In this document: positions 23,306 through 31,245 of the stretch, piece by piece
Layout: each line of letters starts with the position of its first letter
Numbering within the stretch: position 1 is the first letter of the stretch
Assembly (NCBI GenBank): GCA_901538445.1
Contig: LR594584.1
Coordinates: forward strand, 3,071,586-3,135,585
Length of the DNA stretch: 64,000 bases
Origin: Gemmataceae bacterium
GTDB taxonomy: Bacteria > Planctomycetota > Planctomycetia > Gemmatales > Gemmataceae
Reading direction: 5' to 3'
Translations under genes and position numbers: made by a program
Notes under the pieces: model-generated
What the model saw: only the letters and a program-made list of their open reading frames with translations
Told to the model about the DNA's origin: nothing
Database searches by the model: none

Positions 23306-24394
23306 ATGGCGAGCGTCAATTCGATCCTGAGCTACGTCCCGCTCACCGAGTCCGTCCAGGTGATCGCGGACGGGCTCCCGCGGGTGCTGCCCGACTACTT
23401 CTGGTCGCTGACCGAGGACGTCCCCGGCACCAAGGCCCGGCTCATCGAGTCCGTCGGCCAGCGGCAGACGGCCCGGGTGTCCCCGGCCAACAGCCCCCCG
23501 CGGCCCCGGGGCAAGCTCACCCTCGACGACAAGGCCATCGTGCTCCTGTCCTCGACCGAGGAGCTGGAGTTCGACGAGGAGCTGTGCAACATCCTCCAGA
23601 ACTGGGAGGCGTACACCCCCCAGCAGGACTGGGCCATGCGGAACGTCGCCTACCAGGGCGAGGGGTTCCGCCGCCTGTTCGAGAACCTGGAGATCGCCAG
23701 CGTCCTGCTCAACGTCGCCACCGGGGTGAACTACTTCGACGCGGACGGGAACCTGCTCCCGACGTCGAGCGGGGCGACCCTCACCGTGGACCAGGGCATC
23801 CCGGCCAACAACAAGGGCCAGTTGAACGGCCTGCTCACCGGGTCGTTCGCGGACCCCGCGTTCGACATCCCGGGCTTCCTCACCCAGAAGTTCCGCCCGC
23901 GGGCGATCGGCGACACCGGGTACCCGTCCCGCGTGGCCGTGTACGGCGGCAACATCCCCGGGTACATGCGGTCGAACAACTTCGTGAAGGGGATCTGGGA
24001 CTTCCAGAGCGAGTACGCCAACTTCTACGCCTCGACCGGCCAGATCAAGAGCGGGTTCCTCGGGTTCGATTGGGTGCCCGCGTCCGAGGCGTACTTCCAG
24101 GACCAGAACGGGACGAACCAGTTCGTGTTCCCGGCCGACCAGATCACGTTCATGCCGGAGGTCACGAAGGCGACGTACACCTTCTACCGGGGCTCGAAGA
24201 AGGTGCCGACCCAGTTCGGCCCGCTCCCCGACGGCCCCGCGGCCCTGAAGGCGTTCTCCGAGGTGTTCGGCCGCGGCCGGTACGCGTACATCCCGATGGG
24301 CGGCACCTTCCGCATCATCGACGTCGCGTTCACCACCTTCCTCAGCCGGTTCAAGGTCCCGGGCAGCGTGTACCTGCTCGACACCACCCCGTGA
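23306..24394 (+). CDS. Major capsid protein
   Basis: A 362-residue protein in the expected position and size for a lambda gpE-type major capsid protein of HK97 fold. It has an N-terminal SYVPLTESVQVIADGLPRVL arm, a long helix around EELEFDEELCNILQNWEAYT, GFDWVPASEAYF and the C-terminal strand FRIIDVAFTTFLSRF. The ATG is preceded by GAGAGG. A strong palindromic terminator follows 21 bases downstream, as usual for the most highly expressed head gene. Confidence 0.85.
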   Translation: MASVNSILSYVPLTESVQVIADGLPRVLPDYFWSLTEDVPGTKARLIESVGQRQTARVSPANSPPRPRGKLTLDDKAIVLLSSTEELEFDEELCNILQNWEAYTPQQDWAMRNVAYQGEGFRRLFENLEIASVLLNVATGVNYFDADGNLLPTSSGATLTVDQGIPANNKGQLNGLLTGSFADPAFDIPGFLTQKFRPRAIGDTGYPSRVAVYGGNIPGYMRSNNFVKGIWDFQSEYANFYASTGQIKSGFLGFDWVPASEAYFQDQNGTNQFVFPADQITFMPEVTKATYTFYRGSKKVPTQFGPLPDGPAALKAFSEVFGRGRYAYIPMGGTFRIIDVAFTTFLSRFKVPGSVYLLDTTP

Positions 24395-24415
24395 GCCGGG
24401 CGGGCCACGACTGAC

Positions 24416-24443
24416 ACACGCCCCGGAGGCCTCCGGGGCGTGT
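24416..24443 (+). terminator. Palindromic terminator after the capsid gene
   Basis: A 28-bp perfect palindrome (arms ACACGCCCCGGAGG and complement) is followed by the T-rich TCGTTCTGT, directly downstream of the major capsid stop. A GTGACATC motif begins eight bases after it, so transcription may end and restart here. Confidence 0.65.
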
Positions 24444-24450
24444 TCGTTCT

Positions 24451-24458
24451 GTGACATC
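24451..24458 (+). promoter_or_regulatory. GTGACATC motif, copy 4
   Basis: Immediately downstream of the capsid terminator and 44 bases before the next ATG; followed by CCACCGGC exactly as at copy 1. Confidence 0.6.
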
Positions 24459-24502
24459 CCACCGGCAGCGACCAACGACCGACGGGGCGACGGAGAGAGC
24501 AC

Positions 24503-25198
24503 ATGGCCGGCATCCAGTGGGCGGCGGACCTCGTGGGCGAACTGCGGAAGACCGGCACGGGCCAGGGCAAGCTCGACCTCGTGGCCCGCGCGATGGCCGA
24601 CCGGTTCGACGCCCCCGAGCACGCCGGCAAGCCCGAGTCGCACCCGGACCGGCACCTCACCGCGGCCGAGGCGGTCGCCGTGCTCCAGCGGCACGGCACC
24701 GGCGAGGTCACCCTGGAGAAGTGCCGCCAGCTCCTGCTCACCGGCGTCTACGCCCCGCCCGCCGAGCGGCGGCCCGCCGACAAGCTCCCCCCGCCCCCCC
24801 GCACCTCCGCCCCGGCCCGGGAGCCGGTCACCGGCCCCGAGGCCCGGGTGCAGCCGGTCGCGGCCCCCTTCTCCAACGACGCCGGCAGCGAGGTCGGCCC
24901 CAAGCCGGTCGCTCAAGAAGAGGCGGGCCTCGCCCGCGCGGGCGAGAAGCCGGAGCCGGTGAAGCCGGAACCCAAGAAGCCGGCCGGCAAGAAGGTCAAG
25001 AGGGCGGCGGCGGCCAAGAAGGACGAGGCCCCGGCCGCCGAGCCGGCGACCGCGACCGAGGGTGCCGCCGGGTCCGACGGCCCGGACGACAGCGGCCTGG
25101 ACCTGCTGACGCACGGGGAGACGGAGGAACACAGCGATGGCGACGGCAGCGGACTACCTGACGCTGGCGAGGGACCAGGCGGCCCAGCGGCTGAGTGA
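24503..25198 (+). CDS. Head-tail region protein with disordered C-terminus
   Basis: A 231-residue protein. Residues 1-85 are a folded helical domain (IQWAADLVGELRKTGTGQGK, then DRHLTAAEAVAVLQRHGTGE). The rest is a Pro/Ala/Lys/Glu-rich disordered tail. A palindrome copy encodes LARAGE in this tail. Gene position directly after the capsid gene suggests a head completion or connector-associated protein, without sequence proof. It overlaps the following gene by 62 bases. Confidence 0.5.
   Translation: MAGIQWAADLVGELRKTGTGQGKLDLVARAMADRFDAPEHAGKPESHPDRHLTAAEAVAVLQRHGTGEVTLEKCRQLLLTGVYAPPAERRPADKLPPPPRTSAPAREPVTGPEARVQPVAAPFSNDAGSEVGPKPVAQEEAGLARAGEKPEPVKPEPKKPAGKKVKRAAAAKKDEAPAAEPATATEGAAGSDGPDDSGLDLLTHGETEEHSDGDGSGLPDAGEGPGGPAAE
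24929..24946. repeat. Dispersed palindrome copy 15
   Basis: Exact CTCGCCCGCGCGGGCGAG in the disordered tail of the preceding gene, read LARAGE. Confidence 0.9.
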
Positions 25199-25367
25199 GC
25201 TGGACACCGTGCCCTTGGACCAGCGGGCACGCATGACGTACACGGCCGACAACGGCCAGACGTTCGACTGGAACAGCTACCGCCAGTCGCTGCTCACCCA
25301 GATCAAGGAACTCAACACCCTGATCGTGCAGACCGCCGGCCCCTGGACGATCAACGAATTCCGGTGA
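25137..25367 (+). CDS. Small head-tail region protein
   Basis: A 76-residue protein starting MATAADYLTLARDQAAQRLS, mostly helical with the aromatic segment GQTFDWNSYRQSLLTQIKEL. Small proteins of this kind in the head-tail joining cluster can be connector or head completion subunits. The ATG lies within the disordered tail region of the previous gene and is preceded by a GGAGACGGAGGA purine run. Confidence 0.55.
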   Translation: MATAADYLTLARDQAAQRLSELDTVPLDQRARMTYTADNGQTFDWNSYRQSLLTQIKELNTLIVQTAGPWTINEFR

Positions 25368-25371
25368 CCCC

Positions 25372-25728
25372 GTGGCGACCCGACCCGTCAACCCCGGTGC
25401 CGACTACGCCGCCGTGGTGGACGGGCTCGATCTCGTGACCGTCCGCAGCATCAAGCCCGACGACGGCTCGACGCTCCTCACCTGCGAGAACGTGACCTGC
25501 CTCCAGAAGCGGGACAGCCTCGTGACCGTCCCGGTCGGCGAGGGCGAGGTCGGGGCCGCCCGGTGCGGGTTCACCCTCGTGGCCGCGGGCCTGACGTTCG
25601 CCCCCAAGGACCGGGACCAGATCACCGACGCCGGCGGCGTAGTCTGGGAGATCGGGAACGTGCAGGCCGGCGGGTTCGGCACCATGTGGCACTGCGACGA
25701 CTGCGTCAAGAAGCGGGTGAACTCGTGA
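25372..25728 (+). CDS. Putative head-tail joining protein
   Basis: A 118-residue protein from GTG, beta-rich (YAAVVDGLDLVTVRSIKPDD; then AAGLTFAPKDRDQITDAGGV). A fold of strands with a final CDDCVKKRV is comparable to small phage stopper or neck proteins, which usually show a KxxDxI-like loop before the last strands. Assignment rests on this pattern and on location between capsid and tail genes. Confidence 0.5.
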   Translation: MATRPVNPGADYAAVVDGLDLVTVRSIKPDDGSTLLTCENVTCLQKRDSLVTVPVGEGEVGAARCGFTLVAAGLTFAPKDRDQITDAGGVVWEIGNVQAGGFGTMWHCDDCVKKRVNS

Positions 25729-26159
25729 GCACCGTCGCCGGGGCAGTGGCCACCGCGATCGCGGCGAAGATCACGGCCCTCAGCATCCCGGGTGCCACGG
25801 TCGTTCGCCGCAAGAAGCCGTCGCTGCCGGTCGGGACCGAGCCGCTCCAGATCGTGGTGTGCGTCGGGGACGCGGTCTCGATCGAGGCCCTCACCGCGAC
25901 CAAGGACCTGATCACCCGCCCCGTGGCCGTGTGCGTCATCTCGGCGGGTGGCAAGAAGACGGGCGACGACGACGCCTTCCGTGGGATCTTGGAGCAGATC
26001 CGCGTGGCGGTCAACCAGCGGAACACGTTCACGGGCGTCCCGCAGTTCAACCGGATCGACCCGACGAAAGAGGCCCCGTTCGACGCCGCGGCCCTCAAGC
26101 AGGACTTGAACATGGGCGTGATCGCGTTCGCGGTCCAAACGATCGAAGCGAGGGCGTGA
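25725..26159 (+). CDS. Putative tail terminator / neck protein
   Basis: A 144-residue protein from a GTG overlapping the previous stop. Alpha/beta composition with EPLQIVVCVGDAVSIEAL, RPVAVCVISAGGKK and DAFRGILEQIRVAVN. Size, fold impression and position just before the tail tube gene match gpU-like tail terminators, which cap the tail and limit its length. No direct sequence signature. Confidence 0.5.
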   Translation: MSTVAGAVATAIAAKITALSIPGATVVRRKKPSLPVGTEPLQIVVCVGDAVSIEALTATKDLITRPVAVCVISAGGKKTGDDDAFRGILEQIRVAVNQRNTFTGVPQFNRIDPTKEAPFDAAALKQDLNMGVIAFAVQTIEARA

Positions 26160-26160
26160 G

Positions 26161-26562
26161 ATGTCGATCAGCGGCAAGTACCTGACGGTCACCGTCGGCT
26201 CCGGCGTGGGCGAGGTCGAGGTCGCCGACAACTACGCCTGGAGCGTGGACCAGGGCGGCGACAACCTGGACCGCACCACCGGGGCCGACGGGGGCAAGTC
26301 GCGGACCGACGTGGGGGTCGAGGACACCAAGATCGACATCAAACTGTACCTCGACATCGCAACCGGCCAGCCGTCCCTCGTCCGCCGCGGCACCACCCTC
26401 ACGAACCTGAACCTCTACCGTGCCAGCGGCGACGCCGACCCGGCGTACACGTTCCCCGAGGCCCTGGTGCTGAACCGGAGGGAGGGCGGCGAGGTCCGCG
26501 GCAAGCTCGAACTGTTCTGCCAGATCACCGCCCAGGGCGACTACGACGAGAACGACCCATGA
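26161..26562 (+). CDS. Putative major tail tube protein
   Basis: A 133-residue beta-rich protein (YLTVTVGSGVGEVEVADNYA, DTKIDIKLYLD, GKLELFCQITAQGDYDE). Position immediately before the tail chaperone and tape measure genes and the strand-rich composition fit a tail tube subunit that polymerises around the tape measure. It starts two bases after the preceding stop. Confidence 0.6.
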   Translation: MSISGKYLTVTVGSGVGEVEVADNYAWSVDQGGDNLDRTTGADGGKSRTDVGVEDTKIDIKLYLDIATGQPSLVRRGTTLTNLNLYRASGDADPAYTFPEALVLNRREGGEVRGKLELFCQITAQGDYDENDP

Positions 26563-26834
26563 CCAATCGCACCGTGACCGTTCAGTCGCTGGCCCCCGGG
26601 GGCGGCGTCCGGTCCGCCGTCTCGGGGGTCGCCGCGTCCGTGGCCGCCGCGGACGGCAAAGAAGTGTGGACCCTGCCCGCGTGGGGCCGGTCCTTCGCCC
26701 CGAAGCCCGGTGACCGGCTCATCCCGATCGCCACTGAGAAGGCCCGCGACAAGCGGCCCCGCACCGTGGCGGCCGCGGCCGAGATCGACGGCGGGTACCA
26801 GTTGACCTGCGACGCCCCGAAGGACGACCGATGA
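26559..26834 (+). CDS. Small hypothetical tail-region protein
   Basis: A 91-residue protein whose ATG overlaps the tail tube stop (ATGA) and whose stop overlaps the chaperone start (ATGA). Sequence: Ala/Val/Gly-rich N-terminus then GKEVWTLPAWGRSFAPKPGD and a short strand pair, resembling a small SH3-like or OB-like fold. Role unknown. Confidence 0.5.
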   Translation: MTNRTVTVQSLAPGGGVRSAVSGVAASVAAADGKEVWTLPAWGRSFAPKPGDRLIPIATEKARDKRPRTVAAAAEIDGGYQLTCDAPKDDR

Positions 26835-27340
26835 ACGTCGCCGACCTACTCAACGCCCCCACCGAGGTCACCCTCGGGGACAAGGTGTACAAGCTCCGCG
26901 AGCCCACGCTCATGGAGCAGGCCACCTACGCCCGGTGGCTGGAGCAGCGGGCGCGGGAGAGCGCCGCACGGGCCGTTGACCTGCCGGACGAGGACCGCCG
27001 GCAGTTGCTCCGCGACGTGGCCCAGGACATCTCGGCCGGGGTGTACGACTGGGCCGGGCCGGCGTGCGTGAAGGCGCTCCAGACCCCGACGGGCCTGTCG
27101 AAGCTGCTCGCCGTCCTGCTGGCCGACCAGGGCGTCACGGACGCGATCGCCCGCGAGATCCTGGACAAGTGGCTCAGCGAGGTGATCGCGGTCGTGCTGA
27201 GGAACGACTACGACCCAAAAGACCTGGCCCCGCTTCTGATGAAGCTGGGGCTTCCACCGGATTTCTTATCCAAGTTCTCTGCAACCCGCCCTTCCGAAAA
27301 GACATCGACTACCTCGCCGGACTCAGTACCCGCCAGCTGA
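26831..27340 (+). CDS. Tail assembly chaperone (G-like)
   Basis: A 169-residue helical protein (TLGDKVYKLREPTLMEQATY, YARWLEQRARESA, SKLLAVLLADQGVTDAIARE). Position between tail tube and tape measure is the invariable place of the lambda G/T chaperones. The end of the frame (ATRPSEKTSTTSPDSVPAS) is low-complexity, while the -1 frame continues as a well-formed protein, the usual sign of programmed frameshifting to a longer G-T product. Confidence 0.65.
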   Translation: MNVADLLNAPTEVTLGDKVYKLREPTLMEQATYARWLEQRARESAARAVDLPDEDRRQLLRDVAQDISAGVYDWAGPACVKALQTPTGLSKLLAVLLADQGVTDAIAREILDKWLSEVIAVVLRNDYDPKDLAPLLMKLGLPPDFLSKFSATRPSEKTSTTSPDSVPAS

Positions 27341-27573
27341 GGGAACTGTACGTCCACGAGCGGCAGGCCGGCCCCGAGGGGCTCCCGAAGCTCCCGCCCC
27401 CGCCGGGGCCGAAGGTGCTGAGCCGGCGGCAACTGTTCGAGCGGCGGTGCTTCCTGCTCGGCATCACCGACCGGGCGACCGTCGCGGACCTGTGGCGGGC
27501 GGACCTGGAGCGGGAACCCATCGCGAAGAAGAAACGGCGGGGGCGGCACCGTGGACCCATCGGCAACCAGTGA
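27242..27573 (+). CDS. Tail assembly chaperone extension (T-like part, reached by -1 frameshift)
   Basis: In the -1 frame relative to the G-like gene, about 90 residues follow: DIDYLAGLSTRQLRELYVHE, then RRQLFERRCFLLGITDRATV and a KKKRRGRHRG basic end, stopping at 27571-27573. There is no good independent start. A plausible shift site is CGAAAAG at 27295-27301, where the A-site AAG can re-pair as AAA; a TTTCTT stretch at 27262-27267 is an alternative. The G-T fusion would coat the tape measure before tail tube assembly. The end overlaps the tape measure start by 23 bases. Confidence 0.6.
27295..27301 (+). promoter_or_regulatory. Candidate -1 ribosomal frameshift site
   Basis: CGAAAAG in the G-like frame (C GAA AAG). 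It shares the AAAG end of the lambda GGGAAAG heptamer and sits 13 codons before the zero-frame stop. The P-site match after slipping is poor, so the site is only the best candidate seen. Confidence 0.4.
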
Positions 27574-28561
27574 CCAGCAGGCCGCGGCCCTCATCGTCGC
27601 GATGGAGGCGCTCCGCGCCGCCGTCGCCGACCTGAAGACCAGCACCGCCGAGAACGCGGCCGCGTTCAAGAAGCAGCAGCAACCCGAGAAGACCTCCCGC
27701 GACCTGTCCGAGGCCGCCCGTGCCCTCCAACTCGCCGCCATCCGGGACCGCGACCGCCGGGCCGCCGAAGACCGGCTGCTCGACCGGGAGAAGGCCGGCG
27801 GCACCCGCCAGATGGAGGGGCTGGGCGCGATGGGGATGCTGGCCCAGAAGTTCACCGCAATCCTCGGGCCGCTCGCCCTGTTCGGACAGATCCTCCAGAG
27901 CAACGCCACCGGGTTCCAGGTGCTCGGGTCCGCCGTGCAGCTGGTGGCAACGGTGCTGGCCCCGATCCTTCTCCCAGTCGTCCTCGCCATCGCCGGGGCG
28001 CTCCTGGACATGAGCGACGTGCTGATGGCGGAACTGCTGCCGGGAATCAAGGAGTGGAGCGCCCTCGTCTTCACCGTGGTGATCCCGGTCCTGGGCGAAC
28101 TGGTCAGCATGTTCAAGGCGGTGATCGACACGCTCGCGGACTTCATGCTCGCGGTCGCGAACGCCGCGGCCGCGGCCCTGGACATGGCCGGCGACGTGGC
28201 CGGCGAGGTCATCAGCGCCGCCGACGCGGCCGGCCGCGGGACCCAGGGCGACGGGGACTTCAGCGGCGACCCGGGGGCCGGCGGCGGGTTCGGGAGTTTC
28301 GCTGCCGGTGCGGGCGGAGCGCCGGGCGGCCGCCGCGGGATCGACGACGCGATTGCTTCGTTCAGACTTTCCATCGGGCCGAAGGCCACAATGGGCTCGC
28401 TGGGGTCGGTCGGCTCCCAGGCGCAGTTGGCGGCTCTGAGCGGCGACCCGATCCAGAAGCGGATGGCCGACTACCTCGCCCGGATCGCCGACGCGACCGA
28501 GGGGGCGCGGGCCGAGACCCGAGAGGGCCGCCGCCGGCCCGTGTACGACGGGGACTTCTGA
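27551..28561 (+). CDS. Tape measure protein (short)
   Basis: A 336-residue protein from GTG. A charged helical N-terminus (MEALRAAVADLKTSTAENAA) is followed by a hydrophobic helical centre at about 100-215 (VATVLAPILLPVVLAIAGAL) and a Gly-rich C-terminus. Hydrophobic helices in a long helical protein after the chaperone identify the tape measure, which sets tail length and is extruded into the host envelope. Using the known rule of about 0.15 nm per residue, this would give an unusually short tail, near 50 nm. Confidence 0.7.
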   Translation: MDPSATSDQQAAALIVAMEALRAAVADLKTSTAENAAAFKKQQQPEKTSRDLSEAARALQLAAIRDRDRRAAEDRLLDREKAGGTRQMEGLGAMGMLAQKFTAILGPLALFGQILQSNATGFQVLGSAVQLVATVLAPILLPVVLAIAGALLDMSDVLMAELLPGIKEWSALVFTVVIPVLGELVSMFKAVIDTLADFMLAVANAAAAALDMAGDVAGEVISAADAAGRGTQGDGDFSGDPGAGGGFGSFAAGAGGAPGGRRGIDDAIASFRLSIGPKATMGSLGSVGSQAQLAALSGDPIQKRMADYLARIADATEGARAETREGRRRPVYDGDF

Positions 28562-29574
28562 TGCCCACAAACCCCGACGGCACCCTGCGGCCGTACAACA
28601 CGGGCGAGATCGAGGCGTGGCACCTCGGCACCCGGGGCATCCGCACGGGCGAGAACCCCCGCGAGACGTACAGCCCCAACGGCAACGGGTGCGTGCGGCT
28701 GTGGCTGTGCGACTGGCCCGACCGGTTCGCCGTCATCACCCACCTCGTCGGGCAGGTCGCCACCTGGGACGACAGCGGCACCACCAAGCTCACCCGCCTG
28801 CTGCCCCAGGCCCACCCGACGTTCGCCCAGTGGATCTGCGTGCGCGCGGTCATCAAGGGCCACAAGTTCATCGAGGACGACGACACCGAGGGGGCCGGCA
28901 ACCTGATCCCGACGTGGGACGCGGCCGAGATCGAGGCCCAGTACGAACAGGTGCCGTTCCGGCTCCTCGCGGATGAGGACGCGGTCGACAATGAAACGTT
29001 GAGGTACACGACCAAGCCGGGGCACGTCGGGGCCGAGGTGACGAGCAGTTCGCAGTACACGACCTACCCGGGCGGGTGCCTCCAGTACAAGACCTCCGAC
29101 GGGAGCCCGCCGCACAACAAGCCGATCCAGACCAACGTCGGGTTCGTCGAGTGCGATGGCAAGTTCTCGGCGATCTGGCACCGCATCCCGGAGAACAAGT
29201 ACGAGCCCGGCCAGCCGCTGTTCGACCGCCTCCACGGCGACCCCGTGGCCGGCGTTCGGCCGTGGATCGGCACCGCCAACGAGACGCCGCTGTTCGGGCG
29301 GCCCGCGGCGACGTGTCTTCTGGAAGGCGTCGAGCCGGTGTTGAAGCCGGACCCGATCGGGTCCGGCTACTCGTGGGACTTGAAGTACACGTGGATCTAC
29401 AAGCCGCAGACGCACTATCGACTGATGTTCTTCGACCCGACCGGGGCCGTGGACCCCGGGTACGTGGTCGTGATGAAGGCGAGCGCCTTGTACAACGACC
29501 CCGACAACATGGCCGACACCGACAGTTTCTTCCCGTTGCGGGACCACGCAACGGGACTGTGGCAGATCTACTAG
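28561..29574 (+). CDS. Tail tip / distal tail protein, unassigned
   Basis: A 337-residue protein whose ATG overlaps the tape measure stop. It is rich in aromatic and beta segments (GNGCVRLWLCDWPDRFAVIT, GSGYSWDLKYTWIYKPQTHY, YRLMFFDPTGAVDPGYVVVM). It contains no recognised domain. Genes directly after the tape measure encode distal tail or baseplate hub parts, which is the likely role here. Its stop overlaps that of a convergent gene. Confidence 0.55.
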   Translation: MPTNPDGTLRPYNTGEIEAWHLGTRGIRTGENPRETYSPNGNGCVRLWLCDWPDRFAVITHLVGQVATWDDSGTTKLTRLLPQAHPTFAQWICVRAVIKGHKFIEDDDTEGAGNLIPTWDAAEIEAQYEQVPFRLLADEDAVDNETLRYTTKPGHVGAEVTSSSQYTTYPGGCLQYKTSDGSPPHNKPIQTNVGFVECDGKFSAIWHRIPENKYEPGQPLFDRLHGDPVAGVRPWIGTANETPLFGRPAATCLLEGVEPVLKPDPIGSGYSWDLKYTWIYKPQTHYRLMFFDPTGAVDPGYVVVMKASALYNDPDNMADTDSFFPLRDHATGLWQIY

Positions 29575-29942
29575 TCCTTCTTCGGCGGCTCCTTCTTGGT
29601 GACGTACAGCACCCAGTTGCCGACGCCACCGAGGATCTTGGTAACAACCCACACCGTCTCTTTCCCGTCCTTGTCGGTCGAGGTGATCTCGCTCCCGACG
29701 GTCGGGTCCGAGTGCGGCGTCTCGGGCATGACCCAGCGGTCGCCGCCCTTACCGTCTTTGAATGCTGCCTTCAGCCCGTCTTTGGCCTTCAAGAACTCCT
29801 TCTGGGCCGGGATCCAGAGGCGGAAGCTCACCCGCTCGGGGAACTTCTCGTCTTTCTTATCTTGCCCCGTCGTCGGTTCTTCGGTCGCGTTCACGGTCAC
29901 GGCTCCGGTGAGTAGTAAACCCACCAGGATCATACCACGCAT
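29571..29942 (-). CDS. Small secreted protein, possible lysogenic-conversion gene
   Basis: A 123-residue leftward protein with a clear signal peptide (MRGMILVGLLLTGAVTVNA) and a Lys/Asp-rich mature part ending VGNWVLYVTKKEPPKKD. The DNA is visibly less GC-rich than the flanking tail genes and the gene is opposite in orientation, both signs of a later insertion (moron). Its stop abuts the convergent tail gene stop. Function unknown; export suggests action on the lysogen's envelope. Confidence 0.6.
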   Translation of the reverse strand: MRGMILVGLLLTGAVTVNATEEPTTGQDKKDEKFPERVSFRLWIPAQKEFLKAKDGLKAAFKDGKGGDRWVMPETPHSDPTVGSEITSTDKDGKETVWVVTKILGGVGNWVLYVTKKEPPKKD

Positions 29943-29947
29943 GTCAG

Positions 29948-30334
29948 TTACCCCCGTTCGATGATGGCCTTCGATATCGCTCGCACGATGGCCTTGATCT
30001 CGTCCCCGTCCCTACTCGACTGGGCGTGCGTTTCGTGCCCGGCGGTTCCGAGCACGACGACGTACGTTGGTTTCTGAACGCACCAAACGAACACAGCCCC
30101 GGCGATCAGCGACGCCCCCAGAAGGGCCATGCCCCACTTACCGTTCGCCGTGCCCCCGCAGACCATCGCGATACCGAGGCCACCGAGCAGCACCGGCCCG
30201 ACGCGGTTGGGTTCGACCTCGACGAGTCGCACCGACGTGATGTTGGCCATCGCGTAGGTGACGCCGTCGAGGACGGCCCGGGCGTTGGTGACGAGACACC
30301 GGTCGTTCCTGAAATACTTCGTTTCGGGCGGCAT
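29948..30334 (-). CDS. DUF6232-like membrane protein
   Basis: A 128-residue leftward protein. N-terminal ETKYFRNDRCLVTNARAVLD and YAMANITSVRLVEVEPNRVG resemble the DUF6232 pattern (short strands, VTN and ITSVR). Two hydrophobic segments (VLLGGLGIAMVCGG and MALLGASLIAGAVFVWC) follow, then a strand and a C-terminal helix (DEIKAIVRAISKAI). The start ATG at 30334 is preceded by AGGAGTTCG-type purines. It is probably an inner membrane protein encoded with the secreted gene next to it as accessory cargo. Confidence 0.6.
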   Translation of the reverse strand: MPPETKYFRNDRCLVTNARAVLDGVTYAMANITSVRLVEVEPNRVGPVLLGGLGIAMVCGGTANGKWGMALLGASLIAGAVFVWCVQKPTYVVVLGTAGHETHAQSSRDGDEIKAIVRAISKAIIERG

Positions 30335-30368
30335 GGGCGAACTCCTGTTGGGCTCGCCTATTCTCCCA

Positions 30369-30386
30369 TTCGCCCGCGGGGGCGAA
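30369..30386. repeat. Dispersed palindrome, degenerate copy
   Basis: TTCGCCCGCGGGGGCGAA: one core base differs (GCCCGCGGGGGC), breaking symmetry at one pair. Confidence 0.7.
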
Positions 30387-30409
30387 AGCTGTACGGCCGG
30401 CCACGCTGC

Positions 30410-30427
30410 CTCGCCCGCGCGGGCGAG
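30410..30427. repeat. Dispersed palindrome copy 16
   Basis: Exact CTCGCCCGCGCGGGCGAG in the gene-free region, 24 bases after the degenerate copy; the only closely spaced pair. Confidence 0.9.
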
Positions 30428-30717
30428 ACCGGTAGTGTCCCCGAGTTGAGGGCGGGGCGAAAGTGGACGGGGGTACAGGCAAGTTCCCTGGGGGTTAAAC
30501 TTTATGGGCCGAGACGCCCGCGCAAGACTTGCCCCGCACGACGTTCCGAATTCGGGACGCGGGTGCTTCCCCTGAACCAGTAGCGCAGTTAACATGTCAT
30601 TGTGGTGTCAAGCCCAATCCACCTTGTGACGCCCAACCCCACTTGTCGCCCCAGAGCCACAACTGTAAAGTACCCGCCCCGTCGTCGGAGGCTCAGGCGT
30701 CGTCGTCGAAAGGAACA

Positions 30718-31245
30718 ATGAAGACTGCACCCGTGAATCGCCGCAAGCGCCAGAACTCGGAGGGCAAGAGCATGATCGCAGCGAACAAGCCTGACGTCAT
30801 CCTCCTGAACTACTCCTCCGCCGGCGACGTCACGGTCGAGCCACAGGACGAGGACCGGTTCGTCATCAGCGCCCAGAAGGCCGTCGAGGCGTGCCAGCAG
30901 CACCAGCGAGGCGAGCACGCCATCAAGGCGTTCAAGCAGAAGTTCCTCAAGCCCCTCCGGTCCTGGTGCGAGTCGCACGCGAGCAAGGTCCGGGCCTGTT
31001 ACGTGCCGCCCCCGGCCGGCGGGTTCCTGGAGGTGTACGTCCTGGGCCGGACCCGGAAGTACGATTTCGACCTGGGCCGCGAGGTGTCGAAGTTCGAACT
31101 GAAGTTGTCGGACGGGGGTTGGCGGGTTAGTGTAATGCAGATCCCGGAGTGCCCGGACGAGAGTCTGCGAACGCACTTTAACCCTGACGGTGCGATAGAG
31201 GTCTATGCCCAACCCAAGTCAGCACCAGACGAAGGCAAGGAATAA
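30718..31245 (+). CDS. Hypothetical partner gene of the HEPN-like protein
   Basis: A 175-residue protein with ATG preceded by AAAGGA. After a basic start it reads DVILLNYSSAGDVTVEPQDE, AFKQKFLKPLRSWCESHASK, FLEVYVLGRTRKYDFDLGRE and a strand pair, an alpha/beta protein without a named family. It overlaps the next gene by 41 bases. The close coupling to a HEPN-like gene suggests an antitoxin, regulator or sensor partner, which is inference. Composition is less GC-rich than the tail genes on both sides. Confidence 0.5.
   Translation: MKTAPVNRRKRQNSEGKSMIAANKPDVILLNYSSAGDVTVEPQDEDRFVISAQKAVEACQQHQRGEHAIKAFKQKFLKPLRSWCESHASKVRACYVPPPAGGFLEVYVLGRTRKYDFDLGREVSKFELKLSDGGWRVSVMQIPECPDESLRTHFNPDGAIEVYAQPKSAPDEGKE

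Larger units (their letters stand above)
30335..30717. other. 383-base intergenic stretch with two palindrome copies
   Basis: No convincing gene. It holds a degenerate palindrome at 30369-30386 and an exact one at 30410-30427, followed by a less GC-rich region that separates the leftward cargo genes from the rightward HEPN cassette. Promoters for both directions would be expected here; I see no strong -35/-10 pair. Confidence 0.6.
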
